DNA of 64,000 nucleotides. It comes from Rhodanobacter sp. Its GTDB lineage: Bacteria > Pseudomonadota > Gammaproteobacteria > Xanthomonadales > Rhodanobacteraceae. The position numbers and the translations under genes are program-made. Shown here one piece after another: positions 23,779 through 33,800 of the stretch. Under the pieces are notes generated by a model. The model saw only the letters and a list, made by a program, of their open reading frames with translations, ran no database searches and was not told the DNA's origin. The first letter of the stretch is position 1, and the number at the start of each line of letters is the position of its first letter. The stretch is from contig SCRM01000016.1 in NCBI GenBank assembly GCA_004298045.1, positions 62,001 through 126,000 on the forward strand. Direction: 5' to 3'.

Positions 23779-24552
23779 TTAGGCTGGTTTGCGTCTCGAC
23801 CTAGTTCGCGCAGGTGCAGGGGCTGCCAAGGGTGCGCCGGTACCTCTCGGGGATTCATATTGAGACGATGCGCGAAATATCGAATCGACCAGCCTCGTAC
23901 AGCTAGATGTCACTCGTGCCAATACCTTTATCTGCTCGCAACATGTATCAACAGGCGACTTATGAGGATAGTTCATGGTGTGATCGACTTCGCCCCACAG
24001 CTCCTCCGCCAATGTCCTAACCTGTAGTTCGCATGTAACCCGCGTTTGTGAGTTGGGCGCGATCACATAGTGAACACTCGTATACATCGTGGGACTCTCA
24101 ACGGGCTCAATTCCGATGCTTCGAAAGAACTCTCGTGATTCATCATCCCAGGTACGAGCCTTTGGCTCTTCCACGATCTCGTATCGGAACTCCTGAAACA
24201 GATCTCTGAGCGATTTATCTATAGCAACGATCTGACCGCTGTGAAGATGAAGAATCCGCAACCCGGCTAGGTCGTTGATAGTCTCGAACAGGTTCTCCGG
24301 AGTCACTCGAAACTCCGAGCCCTCTGTTTTCGCCTTTAGCGCCTTTCTTGTCAACTTTTCTCGCAAATGGTCGGTGTCTTTGATTCTCCATCGTAGCGAG
24401 TGCACGCAAGCCATCAAAGGAGCATGCCCCTCGATCGCCATGCGCAACTGATCGAGCATCGTTTGAACTAGGTCGCGATTTGAGACATACCGCGCGACAA
24501 TCGCCTCGACCTTTGCGCGCTCTTTGCTATTCAGAGAAGTTAGTGCGGTCAC
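23779..24552 (-). CDS. RelA/SpoT-type nucleotidyltransferase (small alarmone synthetase-like)
   Basis: This 257-residue protein has a single RelA/SpoT synthetase domain and no HD hydrolase, TGS or ACT domain. Visible are basic substrate residues around 52-75 (HSLRWRIKDTDHLREKLTRK), Asp94 and Gly97 in INDLAGLRILHL, Tyr157-His161 in MYTSVHYVI, and Glu175/Gln177/Arg179 in CELQVRTLAEELWGEVDH. The active site therefore looks intact. It may make (p)ppGpp or related nucleotides, or modify tRNA like toxSAS toxins. The C-terminal tail is Pro/Arg-rich. Its GTG start overlaps the ParA stop (GTGA), so it is the last gene of a coupled cassette. GC content is visibly below that of the surrounding genes, suggesting transfer. 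Confidence 0.85.
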   Translation of the reverse strand: MTALTSLNSKERAKVEAIVARYVSNRDLVQTMLDQLRMAIEGHAPLMACVHSLRWRIKDTDHLREKLTRKALKAKTEGSEFRVTPENLFETINDLAGLRILHLHSGQIVAIDKSLRDLFQEFRYEIVEEPKARTWDDESREFFRSIGIEPVESPTMYTSVHYVIAPNSQTRVTCELQVRTLAEELWGEVDHTMNYPHKSPVDTCCEQIKVLARVTSSCTRLVDSIFRASSQYESPRGTGAPLAAPAPARTRSRRKPA

Positions 24553-25550
24553 GACGCCAACTCCTTCACGCGCGCCTCGACCTTATCGGCAAGCTTTTCG
24601 AAGGCTTTCTTTGCCTCTTCTTTCATGTATGGAACCGCACCATCCACAGAAAAAATGGGCTTCCCTTGATCTTGAGCCAGCGATGCCGCAGTAGCGAAGT
24701 CCTTAATCTGACCAAGATTGAAATGGCTTGATGTCCCACGCGCTAGAAGAGGATCGATCTCCCGCAAAACGGCAACAATGTCACTAAAACTTCGCTTCTC
24801 AAGCTCCCTCGCATATGATTGATGTCCACTCGTAAGCTGGCCACCGTACATCCGGAACCGCTGGAGAACATACCCAAGATATCGGGGCCTTCCTAGCAAG
24901 AGAGGAACATCACTTGGTGCGAGGCGGGAAACGATGTCCCAATCCTTGATCCAGTTGGCCACGGTGTGGCCCAACGTCTTCAACGCTCGCGTGGAGAAGA
25001 AGTCACACGCCGCTGGGACGATGAAATAGTCAGAGCCAAGAAGTATTGCGCGATTGAGCGGGCCAATATTCGGCCCCACGTCGAATAGAATATAGTCTGC
25101 ACCAACTTTAGCGGCGCATCGATGGGCCAATACAGAAATGGCTGACGTCTCCGTAAAGCCACGAATCTTGCGTTGCAAGCAATCTATCCAAGACTGCTGA
25201 AGTGCAACTTCAAACTCAGATAGGCGGATATCACCCGCTAAAAGGTAAACGCCTTCGCCGCGCTCAATCGGATCCACGTAATTGAGCCCCCCACCAGACG
25301 CCATAAGGGGACGTACGACAGACCAGATAGTTCGACCGTTCGCCCCCTCTGATTCATCCAGATACTTATCTACAACTTCCGCCTCGACCAAGTATGAGGT
25401 GAGGTTACACTGAGGATCAGAGTCAACAAGTAGCACCTTCCGCCCTCTCGAAGCAAGCGAAAAGGCTAGATTCACGGTTAGCGTCGTCTTTCCTACACCC
25501 CCTTTGTGGTTAAATAAAGTCAAGCTTACAGGTCGAGATTTCACCACCAC
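24549..25550 (-). CDS. ParA/Soj-type AAA ATPase of the RSH cassette
   Basis: The 333-residue protein is a deviant Walker-A ATPase: FNHKGGVGKTTLTVNLAFSL with the signature Lys16 and P-loop Lys21, LLVDSDPQCNLTSYL with the second motif, and YILFDVGPNIGPLNRAILL with Walker B. These ATPases dimerise on ATP and usually bind DNA non-specifically to position plasmids or protein complexes. No ParB or centromere-like repeats lie nearby, so chromosome or plasmid partition is unlikely. Its place between an unrecognised DNA-binding-like protein and an RSH synthetase suggests a sensor or regulator role instead. The GTG start has AGGAG seven bases upstream; two further GTGs follow in frame. It shares the low GC of its neighbours. 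Confidence 0.85.
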   Translation of the reverse strand: MVVKSRPVSLTLFNHKGGVGKTTLTVNLAFSLASRGRKVLLVDSDPQCNLTSYLVEAEVVDKYLDESEGANGRTIWSVVRPLMASGGGLNYVDPIERGEGVYLLAGDIRLSEFEVALQQSWIDCLQRKIRGFTETSAISVLAHRCAAKVGADYILFDVGPNIGPLNRAILLGSDYFIVPAACDFFSTRALKTLGHTVANWIKDWDIVSRLAPSDVPLLLGRPRYLGYVLQRFRMYGGQLTSGHQSYARELEKRSFSDIVAVLREIDPLLARGTSSHFNLGQIKDFATAASLAQDQGKPIFSVDGAVPYMKEEAKKAFEKLADKVEARVKELAS

Positions 25551-25562
25551 AGACCTACTCCT

Positions 25563-26117
25563 TTAGCTGGTCTTTCGCTGCCTCGCCTTACGCGCAGACC
25601 TCTTTGACTTCACACTATTCATGGATGCCTTCGCCGCCTCTCGATCAGGAAGCAGATCTATGTAACGCTCACCCACCGCGCTTAGCTGCTTGTTTCCTTT
25701 CGTGTATGGCACTAAAAACCCTCGCGCCCGAGCGTTATCAACTGCGACGGAAGCATTCGAGAATTTCGGTTGAGCAGCTTCTACATTCAACGAACTAATG
25801 TCGACCGTCTTGAAATGAGGAGTGTCCCTGTAATGGGTGAGGTAGTACGCGAGACATGCCACCCTCTCCACATCAGTTCCTGGCTCCTTGTCTCGCAAGA
25901 ATTCTTTGGGTGACAAAGTTCGATCCACGGTGAACGTCGACGTTAGAGTCGACCCGCTCAGCGGGCTGCTATTGCCACCTCCATCTGATCCACTTGGCCG
26001 ATGATAGGCGGGGACGCCCAGGAACGCACCAACAGACGCTAGTACGCGCCTTTGCGCCTCGTCATCGAGCTGTCTCAACACTGAGACAATCGTCGAAAGA
26101 GCCTCCACATCATCCAT
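25563..26117 (-). CDS. Unrecognised 184-residue protein, first gene of the ParA/RSH cassette
   Basis: I do not recognise a named family. The N-terminus (VEALSTIVSVLRQLDDEAQR, then RVLASVGAFLGV) looks like a short helical pair often seen in DNA-linked accessory proteins. A Ser/Gly-rich linker covers residues 41-60. Residues 68-160 (SPKEFLRDKEPGTDVERVAC, LAYYLTHY, FKTVDISSLNVEA, VDNARARGFLVPY, KQLSAVGERYIDLLPDRE) have the pattern of a winged-helix fold. The tail (KSKRSARKARQRK) is strongly basic. It may be the DNA-binding or target-recognition part of the cassette. GAGGGG five bases before the ATG is a good ribosome binding site. It lies 13 bases before the ParA gene and 49 bases after icmF on the same strand. 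Confidence 0.7.
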   Translation of the reverse strand: MDDVEALSTIVSVLRQLDDEAQRRVLASVGAFLGVPAYHRPSGSDGGGNSSPLSGSTLTSTFTVDRTLSPKEFLRDKEPGTDVERVACLAYYLTHYRDTPHFKTVDISSLNVEAAQPKFSNASVAVDNARARGFLVPYTKGNKQLSAVGERYIDLLPDREAAKASMNSVKSKRSARKARQRKTS

Positions 26118-26166
26118 AACTACCCCTCTGTGCCATGTACTCGGTTAGCCTTGCCGCCAACGAGCA

Positions 26167-29100
26167 TCACATGTTCCGCCGATACTCCCCGCCCACATCG
26201 TACAACGCGTGACTGATCTGCCCCAGCGAGTTGTACTTCACCGCTTCCATCAACTGCTCGAATACGTTCTTGCGCGCGCGTGCCGTGTCCTGCAGGCGCA
26301 GCAGGCTTTCCGGTGCAAGACCGTTGCGGGCCTTGCCGAAGGCGCGGACGTTGTCGATCTGCTGGTGTTTCTCTTCCTCCGTCGAGCGGATCAACTCGAT
26401 CTTGCCGGAGACGGCGCCGCCGTCCTTGCCGAGGAAGGTGTTGACGCCAATGAGCGGCAGGCTGCCATCGTGTTTCTTGCGCTCGTAGTAGAGGCTTTCT
26501 TCCTGGATCTTGCCGCGCTGGTACATGGTGTCCATGGCGCCGAGCACGCCGCCGCGGTCGCTGATGGCTTCGAACTCGCGGTAGACGGCTTCTTCCACCA
26601 GGTCGGTCAACTGCTCCACCACGTAGCTGCCCTGCCACGGGTTTTCGTTGAAGTTGAGGCCGAGTTCCTTGTTGATGATCATCTGGATCGCCACGGCGCG
26701 GCGCACGCTGTCCTCGGTGGGCGTGGTGATGGCTTCGTCGTAGGCGTTGGTGTGCAGGGAGTTGCAGTTGTCGAACAGGGCGTAGAGCGCCTGCAGCGTG
26801 GTGCGGATGTCGTTGAACTGAATCTCCTGCGCGTGCAGGCTGCGGCCGCTGGTCTGGATGTGGTACTTCATCATCTGGCTGCGGCTCGATGCGCCGTAGC
26901 GCTCGCGCATGGCGCGCGCCCAGATGCGGCGGGCGACGCGGCCGATGACGGTGTACTCCGGGTCCATGCCGTTGCTGAAGAAGAAGCTCAGGTTGGGCGC
27001 GAAGTCGTCGATCTGCATGCCGCGCGCAAGGTAGTACTCAACGATGGTGAAGCCATTGCTGAGGGTAAAGGCGAGCTGGCTGATCGGGTTCGCGCCGGCT
27101 TCGGCAATGTGGTAGCCGCTGATCGATACCGAGTAGAAGTTGCGCACCTTGTGGTCGACGAAATACTGCTGGATGTCGCCCATCATGCGCAGCGCGAATT
27201 CGGTGCTGAAGATGCAGGTGTTCTGCGCCTGGTCCTCCTTGAGGATGTCGGCCTGCACGGTGCCGCGCACGGTGGCGAGGGTTTCGGCCTTGATCCTGGC
27301 GTAGGTTTCGGCGTCCACGAGCTGGTCGCCGGTGACGCCAAGCAGCGCGAGGCCCAGGCCGTCGTTGCCTTCCGGCAGCTCGCCGGCGTAGGCCGGGTGG
27401 TCGGCCGGGCGCAGCGCGGCCATCTTGGCCTGCGCTTCGGCCCAGCGCGCGGGGTCGGCCTTGAGGTGCTTCTCGATGTTCTGGTCGATGGCGGTGTTCA
27501 TGAACATCGCCAGGATCATCGGCGCCGGGCCGTTGATCGTCATCGACACGCTGGTTTTGGGTGCGCACAGGTCGAAGCCGGAATAAAGCTTCTTCATGTC
27601 GTCGAGCGTGGCAATGGAGACGCCGGAGTTGCCGACCTTGCCGTAGATGTCCGGGCGCGGCGCCGGGTCTTCGCCATAGAGCGTGACCGAGTCGAACGCG
27701 GTGGAGAGGCGCGCCGCGGCGCCGCCCTGGGAGAGGTAATGGAAGCGGCGGTTGGTGCGCTCGGGCGTGCCTTCGCCGGCGAACATGCGCGTGGGCGCCT
27801 CGCCGCTGCGGCGGTACGGGTACACGCCGCCGGTATACGGGTAATGGCCGGGGAGGTTTTCCTTGCCGAGGAACATGAGCTGGTCGCCCCAGCTCTCGGT
27901 GCGCGGCGCGGCGACCTTCGGGATCTTCTCGTGGCTCAGCGACTCCACGTAGTTCTCGACGCGGATGGTCTTGCCGCGCACCTGGTATTCGTTGACGTCG
28001 CGGGTGACGGCTTCGCGCAAGTTCGGCCATTCGCGCAGTTGGTGCACGGCCTCGCTGGAAAGCTCCTTCACCGCCTCGTTGTAGCGCTGGCGCAGGAGCT
28101 GCAGCGCGCGGTCGGTGCCGGCGTGCAGGTCGTCGCTGTGATAGCGGTCGAGCGCGCGCGGCAGCTTGTCGTCGCCCAGCTCGCGCAGGGATTCGTAATA
28201 GTGCTGTGCGCGGTTGGCGGCGGCGGATTGATGCACCACCGCCGCATTGATGCCGCGCCCCTGCTCCGCGATCTCGGCGAGGTAGCGCACGCGCGCACCG
28301 GGGATGAGCACGGTGGCGCGCGGTTCCTTGATGGTGGTGTCGACCTGCGGGTCGAAATTGCACGACGCCCCGCCGACGCCCGGCACCTTGGCGCGCAGCA
28401 AACGGCACAGGTTCGCGAACATCCACGTCACGCCGGGGTCGTTGAACTGGCTGGCGATGGTGGGATAGACCGGCTCGTCCTCGGCCTTCACCTCGAAGGC
28501 GACGTGGTTGCGTTTCCACTGCTTGCGCACGTCGCGCAGCGCGTCCTCGGCGCCGCGGCGATCGTACTTGTTGAGCACGATGAGGTCGGCAAAGTCGATC
28601 ATGTCGATCTTTTCGAGCTGGCTCGCCGCGCCGTAGTCGCTGGTCATCACGTACATCGCGAAATCGACCAGGTCGACGATCTCGGAATCGCTCTGGCCGA
28701 TGCCGGCGGTTTCCACCAGCACCAAGTCGTAGGCCTGCGCCTTGAGGAACGCGATGCAGTCGCGCAGCACCTCGTTGGTGGCTGCGTGCTGGCGGCGGGT
28801 GGCCATCGAGCGCATGAACACCCGGTGGCTGCGCAGCGCGTTCATGCGGATGCGGTCGCCCAGCAGCGCGCCGCCGGAGCGCCGACGCGTGGGGTCGATG
28901 GCCAGCACCGCGATGCGCATCTCGGGGAACGCCTGCAGAAAGCGCAGCAGGAGCTCGTCCTCCACGCTGGACTTGCCGGCGCCGCCGGTACCGGTGACGC
29001 CTACCACCGGGGTATGCGCGCCGGCCAGTTTCCACTGCTTGCGCAGGCGTTCGAGCCCGGCGGCATCCAGCCGGCCCTGCTCGATGGCGGACAGCATGTG

Positions 29101-29625
29101 GCCGATGGAAATCTCGTCGTCCACGTTCACCGGCGTGGTGGCGGTGTCGGGCACGCGCTGGTCGGCCGCGTGGCGCGCGCGCGTCATCACGTCCTCGATC
29201 ATGTGCACGAGGCCCATGTGCATGCCGTCGTTCGGGTGGTAGATGCGCTCCACGCCGTAGGCTTCGAGCTGGGCGATCTCCTCCGGGGTGATGGTGCCGC
29301 CGCCGCCGCCGAACACGCGGATGTGGCTGGCGCCCTTCTCCTTGAGCATGTCCACCATGTAGCGGAAATACTCCATGTGGCCGCCCTGGTAGGAGCTGAG
29401 CGCGATGGCGTCGGCATCCTCCTGCAGCGCGGCGCGCACCACGTCTTCCACCGAGCGGTTGTGGCCGAGATGGATCACCTCGGCGCCCTGGCTCTGGATG
29501 ATGCGCCGCATGATGTTGATCGCCGCGTCGTGCCCGTCGAACAGGCTGCCGGCGGTGACGAAACGCAATGGCGCGACTTCCGGCTGGACGGCACCGACGG
29601 GGACGTGTTTGGCAGGGGAACTCAT
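26167..29625 (-). CDS. icmF: Fused isobutyryl-CoA mutase IcmF
   Basis: The 1152-residue protein joins three parts. A B12-binding domain carries FDGHDAAINIMRR (residues 29-41). A MeaB-type GTPase chaperone carries TGTGGAGKSS (211-220) and NKYD (352-355). A mutase barrel starts at about 575. It rearranges isobutyryl-CoA and butyryl-CoA with adenosylcobalamin. Two residues separate it from methylmalonyl-CoA mutase: Phe615 in RMFAGEGT, where MCM has Tyr, and Gln801 in EDQAQNTCIF, where MCM has Arg. Both match IcmF. ATG 29625 has GGAG six bases upstream; the longer frame is non-coding. It is divergent from the M48 protease gene and precedes the ParA/RSH cassette on the same strand, probably without functional link. 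Confidence 0.93.
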   Translation of the reverse strand: MSSPAKHVPVGAVQPEVAPLRFVTAGSLFDGHDAAINIMRRIIQSQGAEVIHLGHNRSVEDVVRAALQEDADAIALSSYQGGHMEYFRYMVDMLKEKGASHIRVFGGGGGTITPEEIAQLEAYGVERIYHPNDGMHMGLVHMIEDVMTRARHAADQRVPDTATTPVNVDDEISIGHMLSAIEQGRLDAAGLERLRKQWKLAGAHTPVVGVTGTGGAGKSSVEDELLLRFLQAFPEMRIAVLAIDPTRRRSGGALLGDRIRMNALRSHRVFMRSMATRRQHAATNEVLRDCIAFLKAQAYDLVLVETAGIGQSDSEIVDLVDFAMYVMTSDYGAASQLEKIDMIDFADLIVLNKYDRRGAEDALRDVRKQWKRNHVAFEVKAEDEPVYPTIASQFNDPGVTWMFANLCRLLRAKVPGVGGASCNFDPQVDTTIKEPRATVLIPGARVRYLAEIAEQGRGINAAVVHQSAAANRAQHYYESLRELGDDKLPRALDRYHSDDLHAGTDRALQLLRQRYNEAVKELSSEAVHQLREWPNLREAVTRDVNEYQVRGKTIRVENYVESLSHEKIPKVAAPRTESWGDQLMFLGKENLPGHYPYTGGVYPYRRSGEAPTRMFAGEGTPERTNRRFHYLSQGGAAARLSTAFDSVTLYGEDPAPRPDIYGKVGNSGVSIATLDDMKKLYSGFDLCAPKTSVSMTINGPAPMILAMFMNTAIDQNIEKHLKADPARWAEAQAKMAALRPADHPAYAGELPEGNDGLGLALLGVTGDQLVDAETYARIKAETLATVRGTVQADILKEDQAQNTCIFSTEFALRMMGDIQQYFVDHKVRNFYSVSISGYHIAEAGANPISQLAFTLSNGFTIVEYYLARGMQIDDFAPNLSFFFSNGMDPEYTVIGRVARRIWARAMRERYGASSRSQMMKYHIQTSGRSLHAQEIQFNDIRTTLQALYALFDNCNSLHTNAYDEAITTPTEDSVRRAVAIQMIINKELGLNFNENPWQGSYVVEQLTDLVEEAVYREFEAISDRGGVLGAMDTMYQRGKIQEESLYYERKKHDGSLPLIGVNTFLGKDGGAVSGKIELIRSTEEEKHQQIDNVRAFGKARNGLAPESLLRLQDTARARKNVFEQLMEAVKYNSLGQISHALYDVGGEYRRNM

Positions 29626-29874
29626 GGCAACTCCGACAACTGTGCGATAGCCGGTTGATTCTAGTGGCGAACCGCCTTCGAGGCTTGTTGCGGCGCGGCC
29701 TGGGAGCGTGGGCGACGGCGAAATCCACACCGACGACGCCGGCCCGAAGCTGCTGAGCGTGCTCGATCGCGGTTGATCCGCACTGCAAGAACGGCCCGCA
29801 CCAGGCGGGGGTCGTGCGCCTTCACGAACGTGACGCTATCTTTCGCAGGTCACCGTTCAAGGGAGGAACCTGTC

Positions 29875-30684
29875 ATGCATTACCGCTTGCCGATACTGAT
29901 TTCAGCGGCCCTTGCCCTGTCCGGCTGCGTCACCTCGCCCACCGGCCGGCACCAGTTGATGATGGTGTCCGACGCGCAGATGAGCCAGATGGGCCTCACC
30001 GCGTTCGACTCGATGCGCAAGCAGGGCAAGTTCGTCGACGCGCCGCGCGAACGCGCGTACGCCACCTGCGTTGCCAGTGCGCTGGTCAAGGCACTGCCCC
30101 CGCCGTGGAACACCCAGTCGTGGGAGGTGCAGATCATCGGCGACGACAGCGCCAACGCGTTTGCGCTGCCGGGCGGACGCATCGGCGTGAACCGCGGCAT
30201 GTTCAAGGTGGCCACCGACGAGAACCAGCTCGCCGTGGTGCTTGGCCACGAGCTGTCGCACGTGGTGGCGCGCCACGGTGCGGAGCGCGTGTCGGACAAC
30301 TACGCGGCCCAGGCCGTGGTGCTGGCCGGCTCCGCATACGCCGCCAGCCAGGGTGGCGATGCCGGACGCACGGCGGCCGCGCTCGGGCTGGGCGCCGAAG
30401 TGGGCCTGCTGCTGCCGTTCTCGCGCACGCAGGAAAGCGAAGCGGATGAACTTGGCCTGCGCTACATGGCCAAGGCCGGCTTCGACCCGCGCGCCGGCAC
30501 CGTGCTGTGGCAGAAGATGGCGCAGCAAAGCGGCGGCAAGGTGCCCGCCTTCCTGTCCACGCACCCGTCCTCCGGCAACCGCGCGCAGAAGCTGGCCGCC
30601 GAGGCGCAGCAACTGATGCCGACCTACGAGGCAGCGCGCGCCAGCGGCAATGCACCGAATTGCCGGCCGCCCGCCACGACGTGA
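29875..30684 (+). CDS. M48-family zinc metalloprotease lipoprotein
   Basis: The 269-residue protein starts with a lipoprotein signal (MHYRLPILISAALALSGC), so Cys18 would be lipidated. It then carries an M48 peptidase: NAFALPGGRIGVNRGMF, the zinc motif GHELSHVVARHGAERVS, and the third-ligand region RTQESEADELGLRYMAKAGFDP. It resembles LoiP/YggG-type envelope quality-control proteases. FLSTHPSSGNRAQKL is the usual end of the family domain. GGGAGG about eight bases before the ATG sets the start. A strong terminator follows at 30784, so it is a single-gene unit. Confidence 0.9.
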   Translation: MHYRLPILISAALALSGCVTSPTGRHQLMMVSDAQMSQMGLTAFDSMRKQGKFVDAPRERAYATCVASALVKALPPPWNTQSWEVQIIGDDSANAFALPGGRIGVNRGMFKVATDENQLAVVLGHELSHVVARHGAERVSDNYAAQAVVLAGSAYAASQGGDAGRTAAALGLGAEVGLLLPFSRTQESEADELGLRYMAKAGFDPRAGTVLWQKMAQQSGGKVPAFLSTHPSSGNRAQKLAAEAQQLMPTYEAARASGNAPNCRPPATT

Positions 30685-30783
30685 TACCGGTGCCGATGTC
30701 GGGGTCGTGTTCACTTTTCCGAAGGCCACGGGGAAACCCGGGCACCGTCGGGCAGTGAGCCCGCTCCCATCCGCCACCGACGC

Positions 30784-30815
30784 AAACGGCCCGCGCTCCC
30801 GGGCCGTTTCCTTTT
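30784..30815 (+). terminator. Intrinsic terminator after the M48 protease gene
   Basis: AAACGGCCCG (30784-30793) and CGGGCCGTTT (30800-30809) form a perfect 10-bp stem with a six-base loop, followed by CCTTTTG. It separates the protease gene from recC. Confidence 0.8.
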
Positions 30816-30879
30816 GCGTCGCAGACAGCGAGACTCCGAAGTCGCATCGTTGCCGACAGCCGCAGCCGCGAGAGTTCCC

Positions 30880-33800
30880 GTGACGTCTTCCCCTTTGGCA
30901 AACCGTTCCGCCGACGCCATCCGGCCGGGCCTGATGGTGGTGCATGGCAACCGCCTCGAAGACCTGCGCGACCTGCTGGTGGAGTGGCTGGCGCACGCGC
31001 CGCTGGCGCCGCTCGAAGACGAAGTGATGCTGGTGCAGAGCAACGGCATCGCGCAGTGGCTGAAGCTGGCGCTGGCGCGGCCACGCACGGACCACGGCAT
31101 GGGCATCAGCGCGGCGGTGGACATGCAGTTGCCGGGGCGTTTCCTGTGGCAGGCGTATCGCGCGGTATTGGGCAGCGAGGCGGTGCCGGCCGAATCGCCG
31201 TTCGACAAGTCGCGGCTGACCTGGCGCCTGATGCGCCTGCTGCCCGCGCAGCTCGGCCACGCGGATTTCGCCCTGCTGCAGCATTACCTCGGCGCGAACC
31301 GGGACGCCACCGATCAGCCCGATCCGATCAAGCTGTTCCAGCTTGCGCAGCAGATCGCCGACCTGTTCGACCAGTATCAGGTCTACCGCGCGGACTGGCT
31401 GGAAGACTGGGAACACGGCCGCGACGCACTGCGCGACGATTTGCGCGGCCACCCCGCCCCGCTGCTTGCCGAGCAGCGCTGGCAGCCACGGCTGTGGCGC
31501 GCATTGCTGGACGACGTGGGCGCCACGCAGCGCGACAGCCACCGCGCGGCGGTGCATCGCGCCTTCATGCAACGCGCCGCCGGCCTGACGGAGCGCCCCG
31601 CCGCACTGCCGCGGCGCATCGTGGTGTTCGGCATCTCGTCCCTGCCGCAACAGACGCTGGAAGCGCTCACCGCGCTGGGCCGCGTCGCGCAGGTGTTTCT
31701 GCTGGTGGCCAACCCGTGCCGGCACTACTGGGGCGACATCATCGAAGACCGCGAGCTGCTGCGCGCCGAGCGCCATCGCCACGATGCCAAGCCCGGCATG
31801 CCTGCCGCGCCGCGCTTCGAGGATCTGCACGCGCAGGCCAACCCGCTGCTCGCCGCGTGGGGCAAGCAGGGGCGCGACTACATCCGCCTGCTCGACGCCT
31901 TCGATGTGCCCGCCGCCTATCGCAGTCAGTTCGCGGCGCTGAGCCGCGACATCGACCTGTTTACCGACCCGGGCACCGGCAGCCTGTTGCGCCAGGTGCA
32001 GCAAGCCATCCTCGATCTCGACCCGCTGCCGGCCGACCCCGCGCAACGCCGGGTGCTGCAACCCGACGACGACTCGCTGCGCTTCCACATCGCGCACAAC
32101 CCGCAGCGCGAGGTGGAGATCCTGCACGACAACCTGCTGGCGATGTTCGAAGCGGCGCAGCGCGCGGGCCACCCGCTCTCGCCGCGCGACGTGATGGTGA
32201 TGGTGCCGGACATCCAGACCTACGCCCCGCACATCCAGGCGGTGTTCGGCCGCATTCCGCCGGACGATCCGCGCTACCTGCCGTGCAGCATCGCCGACCG
32301 CCACGGGCGCGGCAGCGCGCCGCTGCTGGTGGCGCTGGAGCAACTGCTGCGCCTGCCCGAGTCGCGCTTTGCGGCCAGCGACATCCTCGACTTGCTCGAT
32401 ACGCCCGCACTGCGCCGCCGCTTCCATCTCGATGACGACGACCTGCCGGTGCTGCGCCGCTGGATCGAGGGCGCCGGCATCCGCTGGGGCCTCGACGGCG
32501 CGCAAAAGGAAACCTTCGGACTGCCGGCGGAAGAGCAGAACACCTGGCGCTTCGGCCTGCGCCGCATGCTGCTGGGCTACGCGGTGGGCGACGGCGAGTC
32601 GCTGGACGGCATCGCGCCCTACGCGGAAATCGGCGGCCTGGACGCCGCGCTGCTCGGCCCGCTCGCCCTGCTGCTGGACCGGCTCGACCACTACCGCCAG
32701 CAGCTCGACCAACCGGCCACACCGGCCGCGTGGAGCGAACGCCTGCGCAACCTGCTCGCCGACTTTTTCGACGCCGGCCGCGACGACGCCGACACCGTGC
32801 TGCTGCAGCGCCTGCACGATGCGCTGGAAGCCTGGGAGCAGGCTTGCGCGGAAGCCAGTCGGGGACCCGCCCGCGGTGCGGCCAGGGGCGCGAAAGCCGC
32901 ATCCGCCCACGCCGCGAAAAACGACCCCGCCCCGCTGTTGCTCCCGCTCGCAGTGGTGCGCGAACACTGGCTGTCCGCGGTCGACGAGAGCCGGCTGTCG
33001 CAACGCTTCCTCGGCGGCGCCGTGAGCTTCGGCACCTTGCTGCCGATGCGCGCCATCCCGTTCCGCGTGGTCTGCCTGCTCGGCATGAACGACGGCGACT
33101 ACCCGCGCCGCACCCAGGCGCCGGACTTCGACCTGATGACGCAACCCGGCCGGCAACGCCCCGGCGACCGCTCGCGCCGCGAGGACGACCGCTACCTGTT
33201 CCTCGAAGCCCTGCTCTCCGCCCGCGACACGCTGTACGTGAGCTGGGTGGGCCGGAGCGCGCGCGACAACAGCGAGCTGCCGCCCTCGGTACTGGTGGGG
33301 CAGTTGCGCGATTACCTCGCCGCAGGGTGGCAAAACGGGGATCAGGGTGGACTTCCGGAAAATGGCGCAGCGAATGGCGCCAACAGCGCGCCAACTGGCC
33401 ACGCCGATCCGCTTCCACTCCTCACCACCCATTACCCGCTGCAGGCCTTCAGCCAACGTTACTTCGACGCCACCAGCGATGCGTGCCTGTTCACCTATGC
33501 CTACGAGTGGCAGCGCGCACGCCAGGCCGCGCCGGCCAGCGACGCCGCGCCGCTGCCGCCGCAGCAACGTGAGACGCCACTGAGCCTCGCCCTGCTGCAA
33601 CGCTTCCTCAAGTCGCCCGCCAAGGTTTTCTACGCCGAGCGCCTCGCCGTGCGTTTTGAAGGCAACGACGAGGCCGATACGGACAACGAGCCCTTCGCAC
33701 TCGATCATCTCGAAACCCATCAGATCATCGATGCCCTGCTGCACACCGTCATCCACGCCGGCGACGCAGCGCTGGCACCAGCCACGCAGCGCCTGTACGG

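Noticed and set aside
24549-25550. ParA gene as part of a plasmid or chromosome partition locus
   Set aside because: No ParB gene or centromere-like repeats are visible, and the gene is coupled to an RSH gene.
26209-29658. Open frame of over 1100 codons on the plus strand opposite icmF
   Set aside because: It lies wholly inside a clear IcmF gene, is extremely rich in His, Val, Ala and Arg, and shows no domain. It is a shadow frame of GC-rich codon use.
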